A stretch of DNA of 42,571 bases, taken from Erysipelotrichaceae bacterium. GTDB taxonomy: Bacteria > Bacillota_I > Bacilli_A > Erysipelotrichales > Erysipelotrichaceae. The position numbers and the translations under genes were made by a program. Below, piece by piece: positions 19,980-30,052 of this stretch. The DNA is taken from the NCBI GenBank assembly GCA_021209625.1, contig JAJOHZ010000048.1, positions 1 to 42,571 on the forward strand, written 5' to 3'. The notes beneath the pieces were generated by a model. It ran no database searches. It was not told the DNA's origin and was given only the letters and a program-made list of their open reading frames with translations. How positions within the stretch are numbered: the first letter of the stretch is position 1; each line of letters begins with the position of its first letter.

Positions 19980-19983
19980 AACC

Positions 19984-20622
19984 ATGCACCCAAATATTGA
20001 ACACTTTATAAAAGCATTAAATGAACTGGATAAAGAAACCTGTGTGTCTATCGTGGACACATGGATGAAAGAAGGCACGAGTGTGACAACACTGTATGAA
20101 GATGTCTTTGTTAAGGCATTGTCACTGCTTAGTGATGTGGAAGAAGATCCTACACATAAGATTTGGTTTGAACACACGCAATCTTCAATCATCCGTACCT
20201 TGATTGAAATGATTCATCCTTATGTGCTTTCACAGCGTAAATCAACACTCAATTTAAAAGCAGCAGTAATCTGCCCTGATCAAGAACAACACGAACTTGG
20301 TGCACGCATGATCAATGATTATCTTGTATTGAATGGTCTTACCTCTTTCTTTGTGGGAAGAGACACCCCACGAAAAGAATTTGTGGACATGATTCAAACT
20401 TTAGGTTTGGATGTTGTGGCCATTTCAGTGACAAATTACTATCACTTGTCTGAAGTGAAGAAAACCATTGACTTAATTAATGCAAATGTAAATGATGTCA
20501 CACTATTGCTTGGTGGACGTGCCATTCTCAATAATCCTGGACATTTCAAAGACATCCCTAATGTTGTGGAACTCACTTCCTCACATGCCTTGTTTCAATG
20601 GATAGAAGGACAAACCGTATGA
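19984..20622 (+). CDS. Stand-alone cobalamin (B12)-binding domain protein, sensor-like
   Basis: B12-binding-2-like helical domain with WFEHTQSSIIRTLIE, then Rossmann domain with EQHELG (E-x-H-x-x-G), AISVTNYYHLSEVKKTIDLI, LLLGGRAI. No HTH. Confidence 0.8.
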   Translation: MHPNIEHFIKALNELDKETCVSIVDTWMKEGTSVTTLYEDVFVKALSLLSDVEEDPTHKIWFEHTQSSIIRTLIEMIHPYVLSQRKSTLNLKAAVICPDQEQHELGARMINDYLVLNGLTSFFVGRDTPRKEFVDMIQTLGLDVVAISVTNYYHLSEVKKTIDLINANVNDVTLLLGGRAILNNPGHFKDIPNVVELTSSHALFQWIEGQTV

Positions 20623-21764
20623 ATTTTCCATTCAGTGTCGCAAAACGATTTCTAACTCACAATAAAGGTCAAAGTTTACTTATTATTCTAGGCATTGCGA
20701 TTGGGGTGTCTGTGCAAATCTTCATTGGTTTGCTTATTTCTGGCTTACAAGATGATCTCATTAATACCACCGTGGGAAGTGCCCCACATATCACCATCTC
20801 CTCCATAGAACAAAATCAAACCTTTGATTTAACGTCCTCTATGATGAATTCTTACACATCCAATGAAGAGTTGAAGTACGTTGCTTTATTGGCAGATGGA
20901 TCAGGTTTTATGCTCAAGGATGATGAGAATGCCTCCATTCTATTAAGAGGGGGTGGTCAAGATGCCTTTGATTTATACCAACTGCCTTCACGCTTGGTTG
21001 AAGGAAAACTTCCAGTTACACTTAATGAAATTGTGGTGGGTTCTGTTTTAGCTGATAACCTAAATCTAACCATGAATGAATCAGTCGACATTCAAAGTGT
21101 TTCTAACTCAACACAAACCTTTAAAGTGGTTGGGATTGTTGATTTAGGAGTCGCCTCTTTGAATGAGCGATGGGCTTTTACCACACTGCAAAGTGCTCAA
21201 GACTTCTTTAATTATGAGGATGCATTGACGTCCATTGAGTTTCAAGTTAATGATGTTTTCTTAGCTGATGAGATTGCTTCATCACTGCTTCTTACCTCTG
21301 ATTTAAAAATCTCAAATTGGAAAGAAAGCAATGCTCAACTGCTCAGCGGACTGAATGGACAAAGTGTGTCCAGTATTATGATTCAAGTGTTTGTGTTGGT
21401 AGCAGTTATTCTAGGAATCACTTCTGTCCTAGCTATCACGGTTCTACAAAAATCTCGTCAAATCGGTATTCTCAAAGCCATGGGAATCCAAGATAGTCAA
21501 GCCAGTTTGATTTTTCTATTCCAAGGATTATTGCTTGGTGTGATTGGCTCACTACTCGGGATTGGCTTAGGTATTGGATTAATCCTAGCCTTCACCACTT
21601 TTGCTACCAATCCTGATGGTAGTGCCTTGATTCCAATTCAATATGATTTACGTTTCATTAGTTTCTCTGCTTTGATTGCGATTGGTTCTGCCTTATTGGC
21701 TTCCTTGGTTCCTGCTCGCAAATCTAGTCAACTAAGTCCAATTGAGGTGATTCGCAATGGGTAA
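20619..21764 (+). CDS. ABC transporter permease, FtsX/MacB/LolC-like
   Basis: LLIILGIAIGVSVQIFIGLLISGLQDDLI; C-term ILKAMGIQDSQASLIFLFQGLLLGVIGSLLGIGLG...PARKSSQLSPIEVIRNG. Start reassigned to the ATGA overlap. Confidence 0.88.
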   Translation: MNFPFSVAKRFLTHNKGQSLLIILGIAIGVSVQIFIGLLISGLQDDLINTTVGSAPHITISSIEQNQTFDLTSSMMNSYTSNEELKYVALLADGSGFMLKDDENASILLRGGGQDAFDLYQLPSRLVEGKLPVTLNEIVVGSVLADNLNLTMNESVDIQSVSNSTQTFKVVGIVDLGVASLNERWAFTTLQSAQDFFNYEDALTSIEFQVNDVFLADEIASSLLLTSDLKISNWKESNAQLLSGLNGQSVSSIMIQVFVLVAVILGITSVLAITVLQKSRQIGILKAMGIQDSQASLIFLFQGLLLGVIGSLLGIGLGIGLILAFTTFATNPDGSALIPIQYDLRFISFSALIAIGSALLASLVPARKSSQLSPIEVIRNG

Positions 21765-22449
21765 CATTTTACAACTCGCTAATGTATCAAAAGTCTATGG
21801 AACAAAGATTAAAACACAAGTTCTAAATGAGTTTAACTTAGAAATAGAAGAAGGTTCATTCAACAGCATCATAGGACAATCTGGCAGTGGTAAGAGCACC
21901 TTACTCAACATCATTGGTACATTGGATGTGCCTACCCAAGGTGAGGTGATCATCAATGGAATTTCAACACAGAAACTCACTAAGAAGCAACTGGCCACCC
22001 TTAGAAATCAAACGTTAGGATTCATCTTCCAATTTCATTACTTGCTTCCAGAGTTTACGGTATTGGAAAACATCCTCATGCCTTATCGTATGCAAAATAA
22101 GAAAGTAACTCCTGAGGTGATGGAGCGTGCATTGCATCTAATTGATGTGGTTGGACTAAGCAAAGTCAAAAACAATCTTGCGACCAATTTATCTGGTGGT
22201 CAACAACAACGGACTGCCATTGCTCGAGCCTTAATGAATCAACCAAAAATCATTCTAGCGGATGAGCCAACGGGTAATTTAGACTCGGATACCACCGATC
22301 AAATCTACGATTTAATGCGTTCCATTAACCAAAGCATGAATACCACCTTTCTTATCATTACTCATGACCAAAGTGTGGCAGAGAGAACCGATCGCATTAT
22401 TGAAATCAAAGATGGAAAAATCATTTTAGATGTACAAAAGAAACCATGA
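21757..22449 (+). CDS. ABC transporter ATP-binding protein, LolD/MacB-like
   Basis: GQSGSGKSTLLNIIGTLD, LSGGQQQRTAIARALMNQPKIILADEPTGNLDS. Confidence 0.95.
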   Translation: MGNILQLANVSKVYGTKIKTQVLNEFNLEIEEGSFNSIIGQSGSGKSTLLNIIGTLDVPTQGEVIINGISTQKLTKKQLATLRNQTLGFIFQFHYLLPEFTVLENILMPYRMQNKKVTPEVMERALHLIDVVGLSKVKNNLATNLSGGQQQRTAIARALMNQPKIILADEPTGNLDSDTTDQIYDLMRSINQSMNTTFLIITHDQSVAERTDRIIEIKDGKIILDVQKKP

Positions 22450-22525
22450 TGGTTTCTTTTTAAGTGTGATTATGTTGTGTCTTTAATAAATTTGATAGAA
22501 TAGAAGAAAGTGAAAGAGATAGCCT

Positions 22526-24138
22526 ATGAACCCTAAACAAACAGAGGTGGTTGTGGTTGGAGCCGGTATGGCCGGGTTAACCGCAGCAGCGTATTTATGT
22601 CTAAATCATCAAGTCGTCTTAATCGAAAAGGATGCTGCCATTGGAGGACTTTTAGGATCATTCAATGTGGATGGTCACTTGTTGGATAAAGGAGCTCGGG
22701 GCATTATTGACTCAGGGATTATTTTCCCTATGCTTAAACAGCTTAACCTTCATGTGGATTTTGTGGAAAATCCCATTAAGATGATCTTAAAAGATCAACA
22801 GGTTGATTTGATCTCTCCAAAGGATCTAGATGCGTATGGTGCAATGCTTGTGCATCATTTCCCACAGGAAGAAGCCAACATTCAACTCATTCTGAAGGAT
22901 ATTAAGAAAGTCATGGGTTACATGGATGTGTTGTATGGGATTGAAAATCCATTATTCATTCCTCAACCTTACTCAATGGAGTACTTAACCAAGACCTTGT
23001 TACCGTGGATGATCAAGTTTGTTCCCAACATGGCTAAAGCCATGAAGATGCTTGATCCTGTGGATGATCATTTACGAAAATACACATCCAATGAATCTTT
23101 AATCAGCATGATCATGCAACACTTCTTTGAGAAAACCCCTGCATTCTTTGGGTTGTCTTATTTCACCTTATACATGCAGTATCATTATCCTAAAGGTGGT
23201 ACCCAAGCCATGGTGGATGTGTTGGTGAACCACATTAAAGCTCATGGTGGAGAGTTCTATACTTCGACAGAAGTGAGTGAACTTGATGTTCATCAAAAAA
23301 AGATTGAAACTAAACAAGTTCTGACTTTCACCTATGAACAATGTGTGTGGGCAGCTGATACCACTTTCTTATACACCCATCTTAAAGGCATTGAGCATTT
23401 ACCTTCCAACACTCAAGCCAAAATCAAAACAAAACAAAGCTTGTTTAAAGATAAGAAAGGAGCAGATTCCATTCTTTCCTTGTACCTAATCTTAAACACT
23501 CCAGCTGAAACCTTTAAAGAAGCTTATGGCCCACATAGCTTTACAACCCCAAAACTTCAAGGATTAAGTCATCTTCCTTTATCGCTTATTCAAGATGAAC
23601 ACCATGCTTTCATTAAAGATAAAGATCAACTCTTTGAATACATCACTCAAGTACTGGAATACAACACCTTTGAAGTGTCTATTCCTTCGCTTAGAGATGC
23701 ATCCTATCTCCTGAAGGTGAAACCACGCTCATCATCTCCACCCTCTTTGATTATCACTTAACTAAGTTCATTGCGGATTGTGGTTGGTATGAAGACTTTA
23801 AATCACATATCACTCATGTGATCACCACCATCTTCACAAGAGAAGGATTCGTTCAAACTCAGCACATCAAAAAGAGCATTGTGGCTTCCCCACTCACCAT
23901 TGTGGGTCGCACCAACAACCATGAAGGTTCAGTCACAGGTTGGTCCTTCTCCAACAAGCCTTTCCCTGCCATCTTTAAGTTTCTTAAAGTCAGTCAAGCG
24001 GTTAAGACACCGTTACCTCATGTTACGCAAGCAGGTCAATGGACGTTTAATCCAGCAGGAGTACCCGTTGCGGTACTAACAGGCAAATTAGCTGCAGATG
24101 AAGTTGAAAACAAATTCAAGAAAGGAAAGAAAACATGA
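22526..24138 (+). CDS. FAD-dependent oxidoreductase, phytoene desaturase/amine oxidase-like; apparent 1-nt frameshift near 23703-23706
   Basis: VVVVGAGMAGLTAAAYLCLNHQVVLIEKDAAIGGLLGSF; GGTQAMVDVLVNHIKAHGGEFYTSTEV; C-term in another frame (PEGETTLIISTLFDYHLTKF...WTFNPAGVPVAVLTGKLAADEV). Confidence 0.85.
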
Positions 24139-24581
24139 CTACCCCCAACTTACCTTTAACTGTCACATTGGTGGAGGATCTTTGGTCTAAAACTTATAAT
24201 ACCAATGGGCTTCCTGATTGGTCTCATATCTTTCCTTATTATCATCAAGACATTGTGTTTCAAGATTCCATTCAAAAGATTGAAGGGTTTCACGATTTTG
24301 AAGCCATGTGTCAGCGTTTAACCAAACGCTGTCAATCCTTACACATGCAACTGTCTAATGTGAATCAAAAAGACAATGTGATCAGTATGGAATGGATCAT
24401 GACGATGTCATTTAAGAAATCTCCCACCACTCCGCTTTATGGAAGCACTTACCTCACACTTAATGATGAAGGTATGATCATTAAACAACGTGACTATTAT
24501 GATTTATGGGGAGATATCTTTAATTATGTTCCTCATTGGAACAAACTTTATCGTAAAATCATGAAGAAATACTTTGGGTAA
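24135..24581 (+). CDS. NTF2/SnoaL-like protein
   Basis: ATGA overlap with the FAD gene; NTF2-like pattern ending KQRDYYDLWGDIFNYVPHWNKLYRKIMKKYFG. Confidence 0.65.
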   Translation: MTTPNLPLTVTLVEDLWSKTYNTNGLPDWSHIFPYYHQDIVFQDSIQKIEGFHDFEAMCQRLTKRCQSLHMQLSNVNQKDNVISMEWIMTMSFKKSPTTPLYGSTYLTLNDEGMIIKQRDYYDLWGDIFNYVPHWNKLYRKIMKKYFG

Positions 24582-24585
24582 GCCC

Positions 24586-25512
24586 ATGTTCAACTTCCCA
24601 GAAGAACTTAACTTCTTAAACTCAGCCAAACAACCGATTCTAAAAACCTCATTGGATACCTTTGAAAAAACCATCGTGCTTACTGGTGCAACCTCAGGCA
24701 TTGGGTATGTCACTGCGACTGAACTTGCGAAGATGCACGCTCATCTTATTTTGGTGGCTCGTGACCCTTTGAAAGCAGCCAAGGTCAAAGCAGAATGTCT
24801 AAATCTGGGAGCATCCAGTGTTGAGTGTGTCATCGCTGATTTAAGTGTTGTGTCACAAGCCAAAACATGTGCCCAAACTATCTTGACTCTCTCCTCACAC
24901 ATTGATGTTTTAATCCACAATGCTGGAATGCATTCAACTAAGCGTAGACTCACCTCTGAAGGTCATGAAGTGGTCTTTGCATTGAATCACTATGCCCCTT
25001 TGATTTTGACTCATCTTTTAATGCCAGCCTTACACCCTTCATCTCATGTCTTGCTTATTAATTCTGAAGGTCATCGCTTTAATGGTTTAAACATGAATGA
25101 CTTGACTTGGAAAAAAAGAGTGTACACTGGACTTCGCTCCTATGGTGCATCCAAGACGGCTCAACTGTTGTGCATGATTGAAATGAATCAACGACTTGTC
25201 GACACTGGTATTGTGATCAATGCGATGCATCCAGGGGATGTAAAGACGCACATTGGACAAAACAATGGAACTCTTTATCGTTTATTCTCAAAGCTTTTGA
25301 TTCAACCCACTCTAAAAGATCCTCATCAATCAGCTCAAGCCATCATTGCGATCATCACTACTCCTTCCTTAGCTTCACATCGCAATGCTTTCTATCACTA
25401 CACCACACTTGAAGTATGTGCAAAACATGCACGAAATGAAGCCAAAGCACAAGCATTATATACCTTATCATGTGAGATATGTGACATCCAACCGTTATCA
25501 AAGATCGAATAA
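24586..25512 (+). CDS. Short-chain dehydrogenase/reductase (retinol dehydrogenase-like)
   Basis: TIVLTGATSGIGYVTATELAK, VLIHNAGMHS, NHYAPLILTHLL, SYGASKTAQLLCM. Confidence 0.9.
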   Translation: MFNFPEELNFLNSAKQPILKTSLDTFEKTIVLTGATSGIGYVTATELAKMHAHLILVARDPLKAAKVKAECLNLGASSVECVIADLSVVSQAKTCAQTILTLSSHIDVLIHNAGMHSTKRRLTSEGHEVVFALNHYAPLILTHLLMPALHPSSHVLLINSEGHRFNGLNMNDLTWKKRVYTGLRSYGASKTAQLLCMIEMNQRLVDTGIVINAMHPGDVKTHIGQNNGTLYRLFSKLLIQPTLKDPHQSAQAIIAIITTPSLASHRNAFYHYTTLEVCAKHARNEAKAQALYTLSCEICDIQPLSKIE

Positions 25513-25526
25513 TTCGATCTTTTTTT
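25500..25526 (+). terminator. Intrinsic terminator whose loop is the SDR stop codon
   Basis: AAAGATCGAA-TAA-TTCGATCTTTTTTT. Confidence 0.75.
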
Positions 25527-25581
25527 AAGCAGTTAAGTTGAGAAATTCATCATTTCAATCTATGATGAAGCAAAGGAGATC

Positions 25582-26652
25582 ATGATGAATCAAACTCAAG
25601 ATCGTGCTCAAGGAGCACTGGTAGGTGCACTCATTGGAGAAGCCTTAGGGGTAGGACCTCATTGGTTTTATGATTTAAATGAGCTGCATCACCATTATGG
25701 AACATGGATTGACGATTATACTGATCCTTTAAAGGATCGCTATCATGATGGAGTAAAAGCAGGAGAACTGTCCCAACAAGGATGGATCATTTTAGAAACA
25801 GCTCGCTTTCTTTCACATCATCATGGCTATGATGAAGAGGCTTACTTTAGGATGATGGATGAGCTCATTCTACCTGAGTTGGATGGTACACCCATGGGTG
25901 GAAAAGGAGGGTATACTTCTCAGGTGATGCGTCATCTTTACCAAAAAAGAATCATTGAAAAGCAACCTTGGAGTCAGGCATCCAGTCACAGTGATACCAC
26001 CGAATCCCTGGAAAGAAACATTCCTTTAGGCATCTTCTTTTCTAATGATTTCAAAGCCTTAACAACCACCATTGCCTCTAACACGAAGTTAACTCAACAT
26101 GATGATGTGGTAGGATCATTATCTGTAGCCTTCAATTGCGTGTTAGCCATGCTTATTCAAGGCCATCCTTTGGATGAGAAACTGAGTATGAAACTGATGG
26201 AGAAAGTGCATGCGCATGACATTCCATTTCATGCGGTGACATCCGATAACTTACAAGCTCCTAAAAAAGGTGAACAGGCGTCTTCTCAAAGTGGATTGTT
26301 TGCTTCACCTGATGCTCTATTATCCCCATCCTATATGGCTTTAGCCAGTCAAGATCCTGATATTCGCATTGAACCCGCATGGAAGGTTTCTTTAGTCTAT
26401 GGCATGCCTTGTGCCATTTATCATATGCTTCCTGCTGCCTATTACTTAGCAGCCCGTTTTAGTAATGACTTTGAAAGTGGCGTGCTTCATGCGCTTAATG
26501 GTGGTGGACAAAATCAAGTAAGAGCGATGCTTACAGGGGCTTTGATTGGAGCACAAGTGGGTTTGTCCCATATTCCAAGTCGCTTCATTGAGAAGCTGAA
26601 AGATAAAGAAGACATTCTAAAAGTAGCTCACGCTTTAACACAACACTTATAA
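25582..26652 (+). CDS. ADP-ribosylglycohydrolase family protein
   Basis: DRAQGALVGALIGEALGVGPHWFYD; GGGQNQVRAMLTGALIGAQVGLSHIPSRFIEKL. Confidence 0.85.
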   Translation: MMNQTQDRAQGALVGALIGEALGVGPHWFYDLNELHHHYGTWIDDYTDPLKDRYHDGVKAGELSQQGWIILETARFLSHHHGYDEEAYFRMMDELILPELDGTPMGGKGGYTSQVMRHLYQKRIIEKQPWSQASSHSDTTESLERNIPLGIFFSNDFKALTTTIASNTKLTQHDDVVGSLSVAFNCVLAMLIQGHPLDEKLSMKLMEKVHAHDIPFHAVTSDNLQAPKKGEQASSQSGLFASPDALLSPSYMALASQDPDIRIEPAWKVSLVYGMPCAIYHMLPAAYYLAARFSNDFESGVLHALNGGGQNQVRAMLTGALIGAQVGLSHIPSRFIEKLKDKEDILKVAHALTQHL

Positions 26653-26655
26653 AAG

Positions 26656-26681
26656 AAAGGAATCCATAATAGGATTCCTTT
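26656..26681. terminator. Bidirectional terminator
   Basis: AAAGGAATCC-ATAATA-GGATTCCTTT between convergent genes. Confidence 0.7.
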
Positions 26682-27573
26682 ATACTATCGGATGACAATG
26701 GGCTTTAAAAAACAAAGCTAATTCATCAAATACTTTTTGACTTTCTTCAAATTGAGGAAAGGTAATGGGAAAGACATGATAGAGGGGTCGCTTTCCACCT
26801 TTCTCAAACCACAACACTTCATGAACATGGTTGGACTCCACACAAGCTTGAATGGTTTCACGACTGTCTTGTTTCAAGAAGTCGTCTTCACTTCCAATGA
26901 TCATGCATGATGAGGCATCTTGAATATGATGGAGTGGAGTTTCCAAGTAATGGATGAAATCGCTAGACTTCGTATGTTTAAAAGCAAATTCATGAACAAA
27001 AGAAAGGGTGTCTTCTCGCTTTAAATTCACCATGATGCAAATTAAACCAATGGCTTTGATTTTAATTGGAACTGTTGGATAGATTAATCCAAAGTGAGGT
27101 TGTGGGTTATTCAATAGCATACTGCACACTAAAGACAAATAGGCTCCTGCAGAATCTCCCATCATGACCACATGATCCCCACTCAGTTGATACTCTTCAC
27201 GTCGAGAAAAGATAAAATCAAAGGTGGCAAAGAGATCATTGAGTTGATCATGAAGGGTTGCTTTTTCAAGTAAAGGATAATCTAAATTAATCACATTGAA
27301 TCCACGTTTCGCCATCTCAACACTCGCGTGTTGATTCAACGATTTATCGCCATAAAAGAGACCTCCACCATGAATCATCATGCACGTTGGGGTTGTATGA
27401 TCATGATGTTCATTATAGATCAAATCTACTTTTCGTTGTGTCTGAGCATTCACAATAATCTCTTTGATTAATGAGGCCTTGTACTTGGGTAATCCTTGAA
27501 TCATGAGGCGTGGTTTATCAATCGCTAACATGGCTCGGCGCATGAAGCGCATTCGCTTTAGTCCTTGACTCAT
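26680..27573 (-). CDS. Alpha/beta hydrolase (esterase/lipase, HSL-like)
   Basis: CMMIHGGGLFYGDKSLNQH, VVMMGDSAGAYLSLVC; overlaps the GH3 gene by 4 nt. Confidence 0.85.
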   Translation of the reverse strand: MSQGLKRMRFMRRAMLAIDKPRLMIQGLPKYKASLIKEIIVNAQTQRKVDLIYNEHHDHTTPTCMMIHGGGLFYGDKSLNQHASVEMAKRGFNVINLDYPLLEKATLHDQLNDLFATFDFIFSRREEYQLSGDHVVMMGDSAGAYLSLVCSMLLNNPQPHFGLIYPTVPIKIKAIGLICIMVNLKREDTLSFVHEFAFKHTKSSDFIHYLETPLHHIQDASSCMIIGSEDDFLKQDSRETIQACVESNHVHEVLWFEKGGKRPLYHVFPITFPQFEESQKVFDELALFFKAHCHPIV

Positions 27574-29948
27574 GAAGGATACCTTGAGAAGAAGGCTTTA
27601 AACCACCCTTCATTCATGATACGCAGTAGTTTTAAAACACTTTTCTTAGACAACTTTCCTGATGAGAAATTAATCAATGAACGTAAAGGCATTTCTAAGA
27701 TCATATGATCAATCATAGCTTGATTAAACTCATCCGCCACCCCTTGACTCATGGATTTGGAAAGTTTTAACACCACCCACAATAAGGCTTTTCCTAAAGG
27801 ATGATGAGCACAGTCTTGAAGGGTTGAATTGAGGGTATAAGGATGAAGCGGGGTTGATTCTGGCACCTTTCTTTGAAGCAGTGATTCAAAATCGTTTAAG
27901 GAAGGATTGAAGTCTGAGCGTGGATTAAAATAAGGCAAATAGCTTTCATCCTTCACCTGATCCTTAGATTCAATCATGAGGGTTGATTTGAGGAAGAAAT
28001 CTTGAGAACTAGTGCCCACATGAATCATCACGGGACCAGCTTCAATCTTAAGTTGGTTCTCTTGAACGATAGCACATTCACTGACAGGAATCACAATCGT
28101 AAATGGTTTGGATTCATGCGCTTTAAGATGTATTTTTTTGAATCCTAGTAGCGTTAAGAAAGGTCGAATGACTTTGGAACATGGATAATGAGCATACACT
28201 TGGATGGTTTCTGCCCCATCATAGGATGTTTGATTATGAATCATCCCTTGAACAATGATCTCATCTTTAATCAGCTTCACACTATCATTGAAAATCATGA
28301 AGTGGGCATAACTGAGTCCATACCCAAAAGGAAATAATGGCTGAATCTTGGATGTGCTTAACCAACGATACCCGACATACACACTCTCACGGTATTGAAC
28401 TTGTTTATGTTGTCCTGGGAAATGGTGGTGGGATAAATGATGTGAAACATCACTGACAAAGGATTCTGCTAATTTACCACTTGGTGAAACGACTCCAAAC
28501 AACACATCCACTAAAGCTTCACCACTAGCTTCCCCTCCTAAATAAGCTTCTAGTATGGCTTGAGGTTGATGCATCCATGGCATCACAACAGGAGCACCAT
28601 TGGATAAGACCACAACCACCTTGTCATGGTGTTGACAACAGGCTTCAATGAGTTGAATATGATTGATTGGTAAGTTGAGATGAGTGCGATCAAATCCTTC
28701 ACTCTCATAGCGATCAGGTAGTCCAACCATCACCACTACCACATCACTACCTTGAACGCAATTGAGCGCGTCCGCAATGAGTTGAGGATCAAGTTCATCT
28801 GATTGATGAGGATAACCGGATGAATAAGTATAATTGATACTAGCTTGTTCACAAGCCTCAAGTAGTGACACAACCCGATGAGGGTTAATTAAACTGCTAC
28901 CACTGCCTTGATAGCGAGGTTTTTTCGCCATTTCACCAATGATAGCAATCTTCATGTCTTTCTTGAGTGGTAACACCTGATCTTCATTTTTAAGCAGCAC
29001 CATCCCTTCAGCCGCAACACGACGTGCTAGGGTGTGATGATCATCAAGGTTAAGTGGGGGTTGAGGTTGATTGAGGGTTTTAGAGGCTTGATGAATGAGT
29101 TTTAAAATGGTCAACACACGCTCATCAAGTGTGTCCATGGACAAGGTACCTTGATGTATCGCATCCACAATAACGTTGACTTGATGATCATACCCTCCAG
29201 GCATTTCGACATCCTGGCCATACGTGAGTCCTTGCAGTCGATCATCATTAGCTCCCCAATCAGTGATAATGGCCCCTTGATACTGCCACCGCTCTCTGAG
29301 TAACCCATTGAGTAAGGTGGGATGCTGCGACATATAATGACCATTGACTTTGTTGTAGGAAGTCATGATGGTCCATGGATGAGAGGATTGAATGGTGTGT
29401 TTAAAGCCTTTCAGATAAAGATTATGCATGGCATTCTCATCCACAATCGCATCCACCACCATACGATTGGATTCTTGATTATTCATGGCATAATGCTTGA
29501 GTGATGCACCTACGCCTTGATCTTGAAGCCCTTTAATCCAGGCACTGGCCATAGATGAGGTGAGATGAGGATCCTCTGAAAAATACTCAAAATTGCGACC
29601 GCAATAAGGATGGCGTTTAATGTTAGCACCGGGTCCTAAAACCACACTGATGCCTTGGTCTATGGCTTCTTTTGCGATGGCTTGTCCCACCTCATACGCT
29701 AACTCAGGATTCCATGTACTGGCTAAGGTCACGGCAGGAGGAAAACAGGTGGCAGGTTGTGAATCGGATATTCCCACATGATCGGGTTTAGCCACTTGTT
29801 TGCGTAGTCCATGAGGACCATCAGTGAGCATGATGGATGGGATATTAAGACGTGGTATTCCACGTAAATGCCAAAAATCTTGCCCACTGCATAAGGATGC
29901 TTTTTCTTCTAAGGTTAATGATGCTAACACGTGATTGGGATCAAACAT
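27570..29948 (-). CDS. Glycoside hydrolase family 3 (beta-glucosidase-like)
   Basis: LTLEEKASLCSGQDFWHLRGIPRLNIPSIMLTDGPHGLR; SLKHYAMNNQESNRM; GAIITDWGANDDR; FPFGYGLSYAHF; fibronectin III-like C-terminus. Confidence 0.93.
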   Translation of the reverse strand: MFDPNHVLASLTLEEKASLCSGQDFWHLRGIPRLNIPSIMLTDGPHGLRKQVAKPDHVGISDSQPATCFPPAVTLASTWNPELAYEVGQAIAKEAIDQGISVVLGPGANIKRHPYCGRNFEYFSEDPHLTSSMASAWIKGLQDQGVGASLKHYAMNNQESNRMVVDAIVDENAMHNLYLKGFKHTIQSSHPWTIMTSYNKVNGHYMSQHPTLLNGLLRERWQYQGAIITDWGANDDRLQGLTYGQDVEMPGGYDHQVNVIVDAIHQGTLSMDTLDERVLTILKLIHQASKTLNQPQPPLNLDDHHTLARRVAAEGMVLLKNEDQVLPLKKDMKIAIIGEMAKKPRYQGSGSSLINPHRVVSLLEACEQASINYTYSSGYPHQSDELDPQLIADALNCVQGSDVVVVMVGLPDRYESEGFDRTHLNLPINHIQLIEACCQHHDKVVVVLSNGAPVVMPWMHQPQAILEAYLGGEASGEALVDVLFGVVSPSGKLAESFVSDVSHHLSHHHFPGQHKQVQYRESVYVGYRWLSTSKIQPLFPFGYGLSYAHFMIFNDSVKLIKDEIIVQGMIHNQTSYDGAETIQVYAHYPCSKVIRPFLTLLGFKKIHLKAHESKPFTIVIPVSECAIVQENQLKIEAGPVMIHVGTSSQDFFLKSTLMIESKDQVKDESYLPYFNPRSDFNPSLNDFESLLQRKVPESTPLHPYTLNSTLQDCAHHPLGKALLWVVLKLSKSMSQGVADEFNQAMIDHMILEMPLRSLINFSSGKLSKKSVLKLLRIMNEGWFKAFFSRYPS

Positions 29949-30002
29949 ACGTCTATCCTTTCAGGTCTTCTTTGTATCAGTATATCACAACTTTTTTCTT
30001 GA

Positions 30003-30018
30003 TTAGGAACAATCCTAA
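30003..30018. promoter_or_regulatory. Palindrome TTAGGA-ACAA-TCCTAA in the GH3/PNP divergent promoter region
   Basis: Perfect 6-bp arms close to a TTGATT/TGATAT-like promoter for PNP. Confidence 0.35.
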
Positions 30019-30052
30019 ACATGATATGATTATTGAAAGATAGAAAGAGGCA

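Noticed and set aside
19984-20622. Corrinoid methyltransferase partner (MtaC-type) interpretation
   Set aside because: No methyltransferase or reactivase nearby, and the motif is E-x-H-x-x-G; kept only as the alternative to test.
19984-20622. Bona fide CarH photoreceptor call
   Set aside because: No MerR HTH and no tryptophan at the Wx9EH position; only CarH/LitR-like B12 module is supportable.
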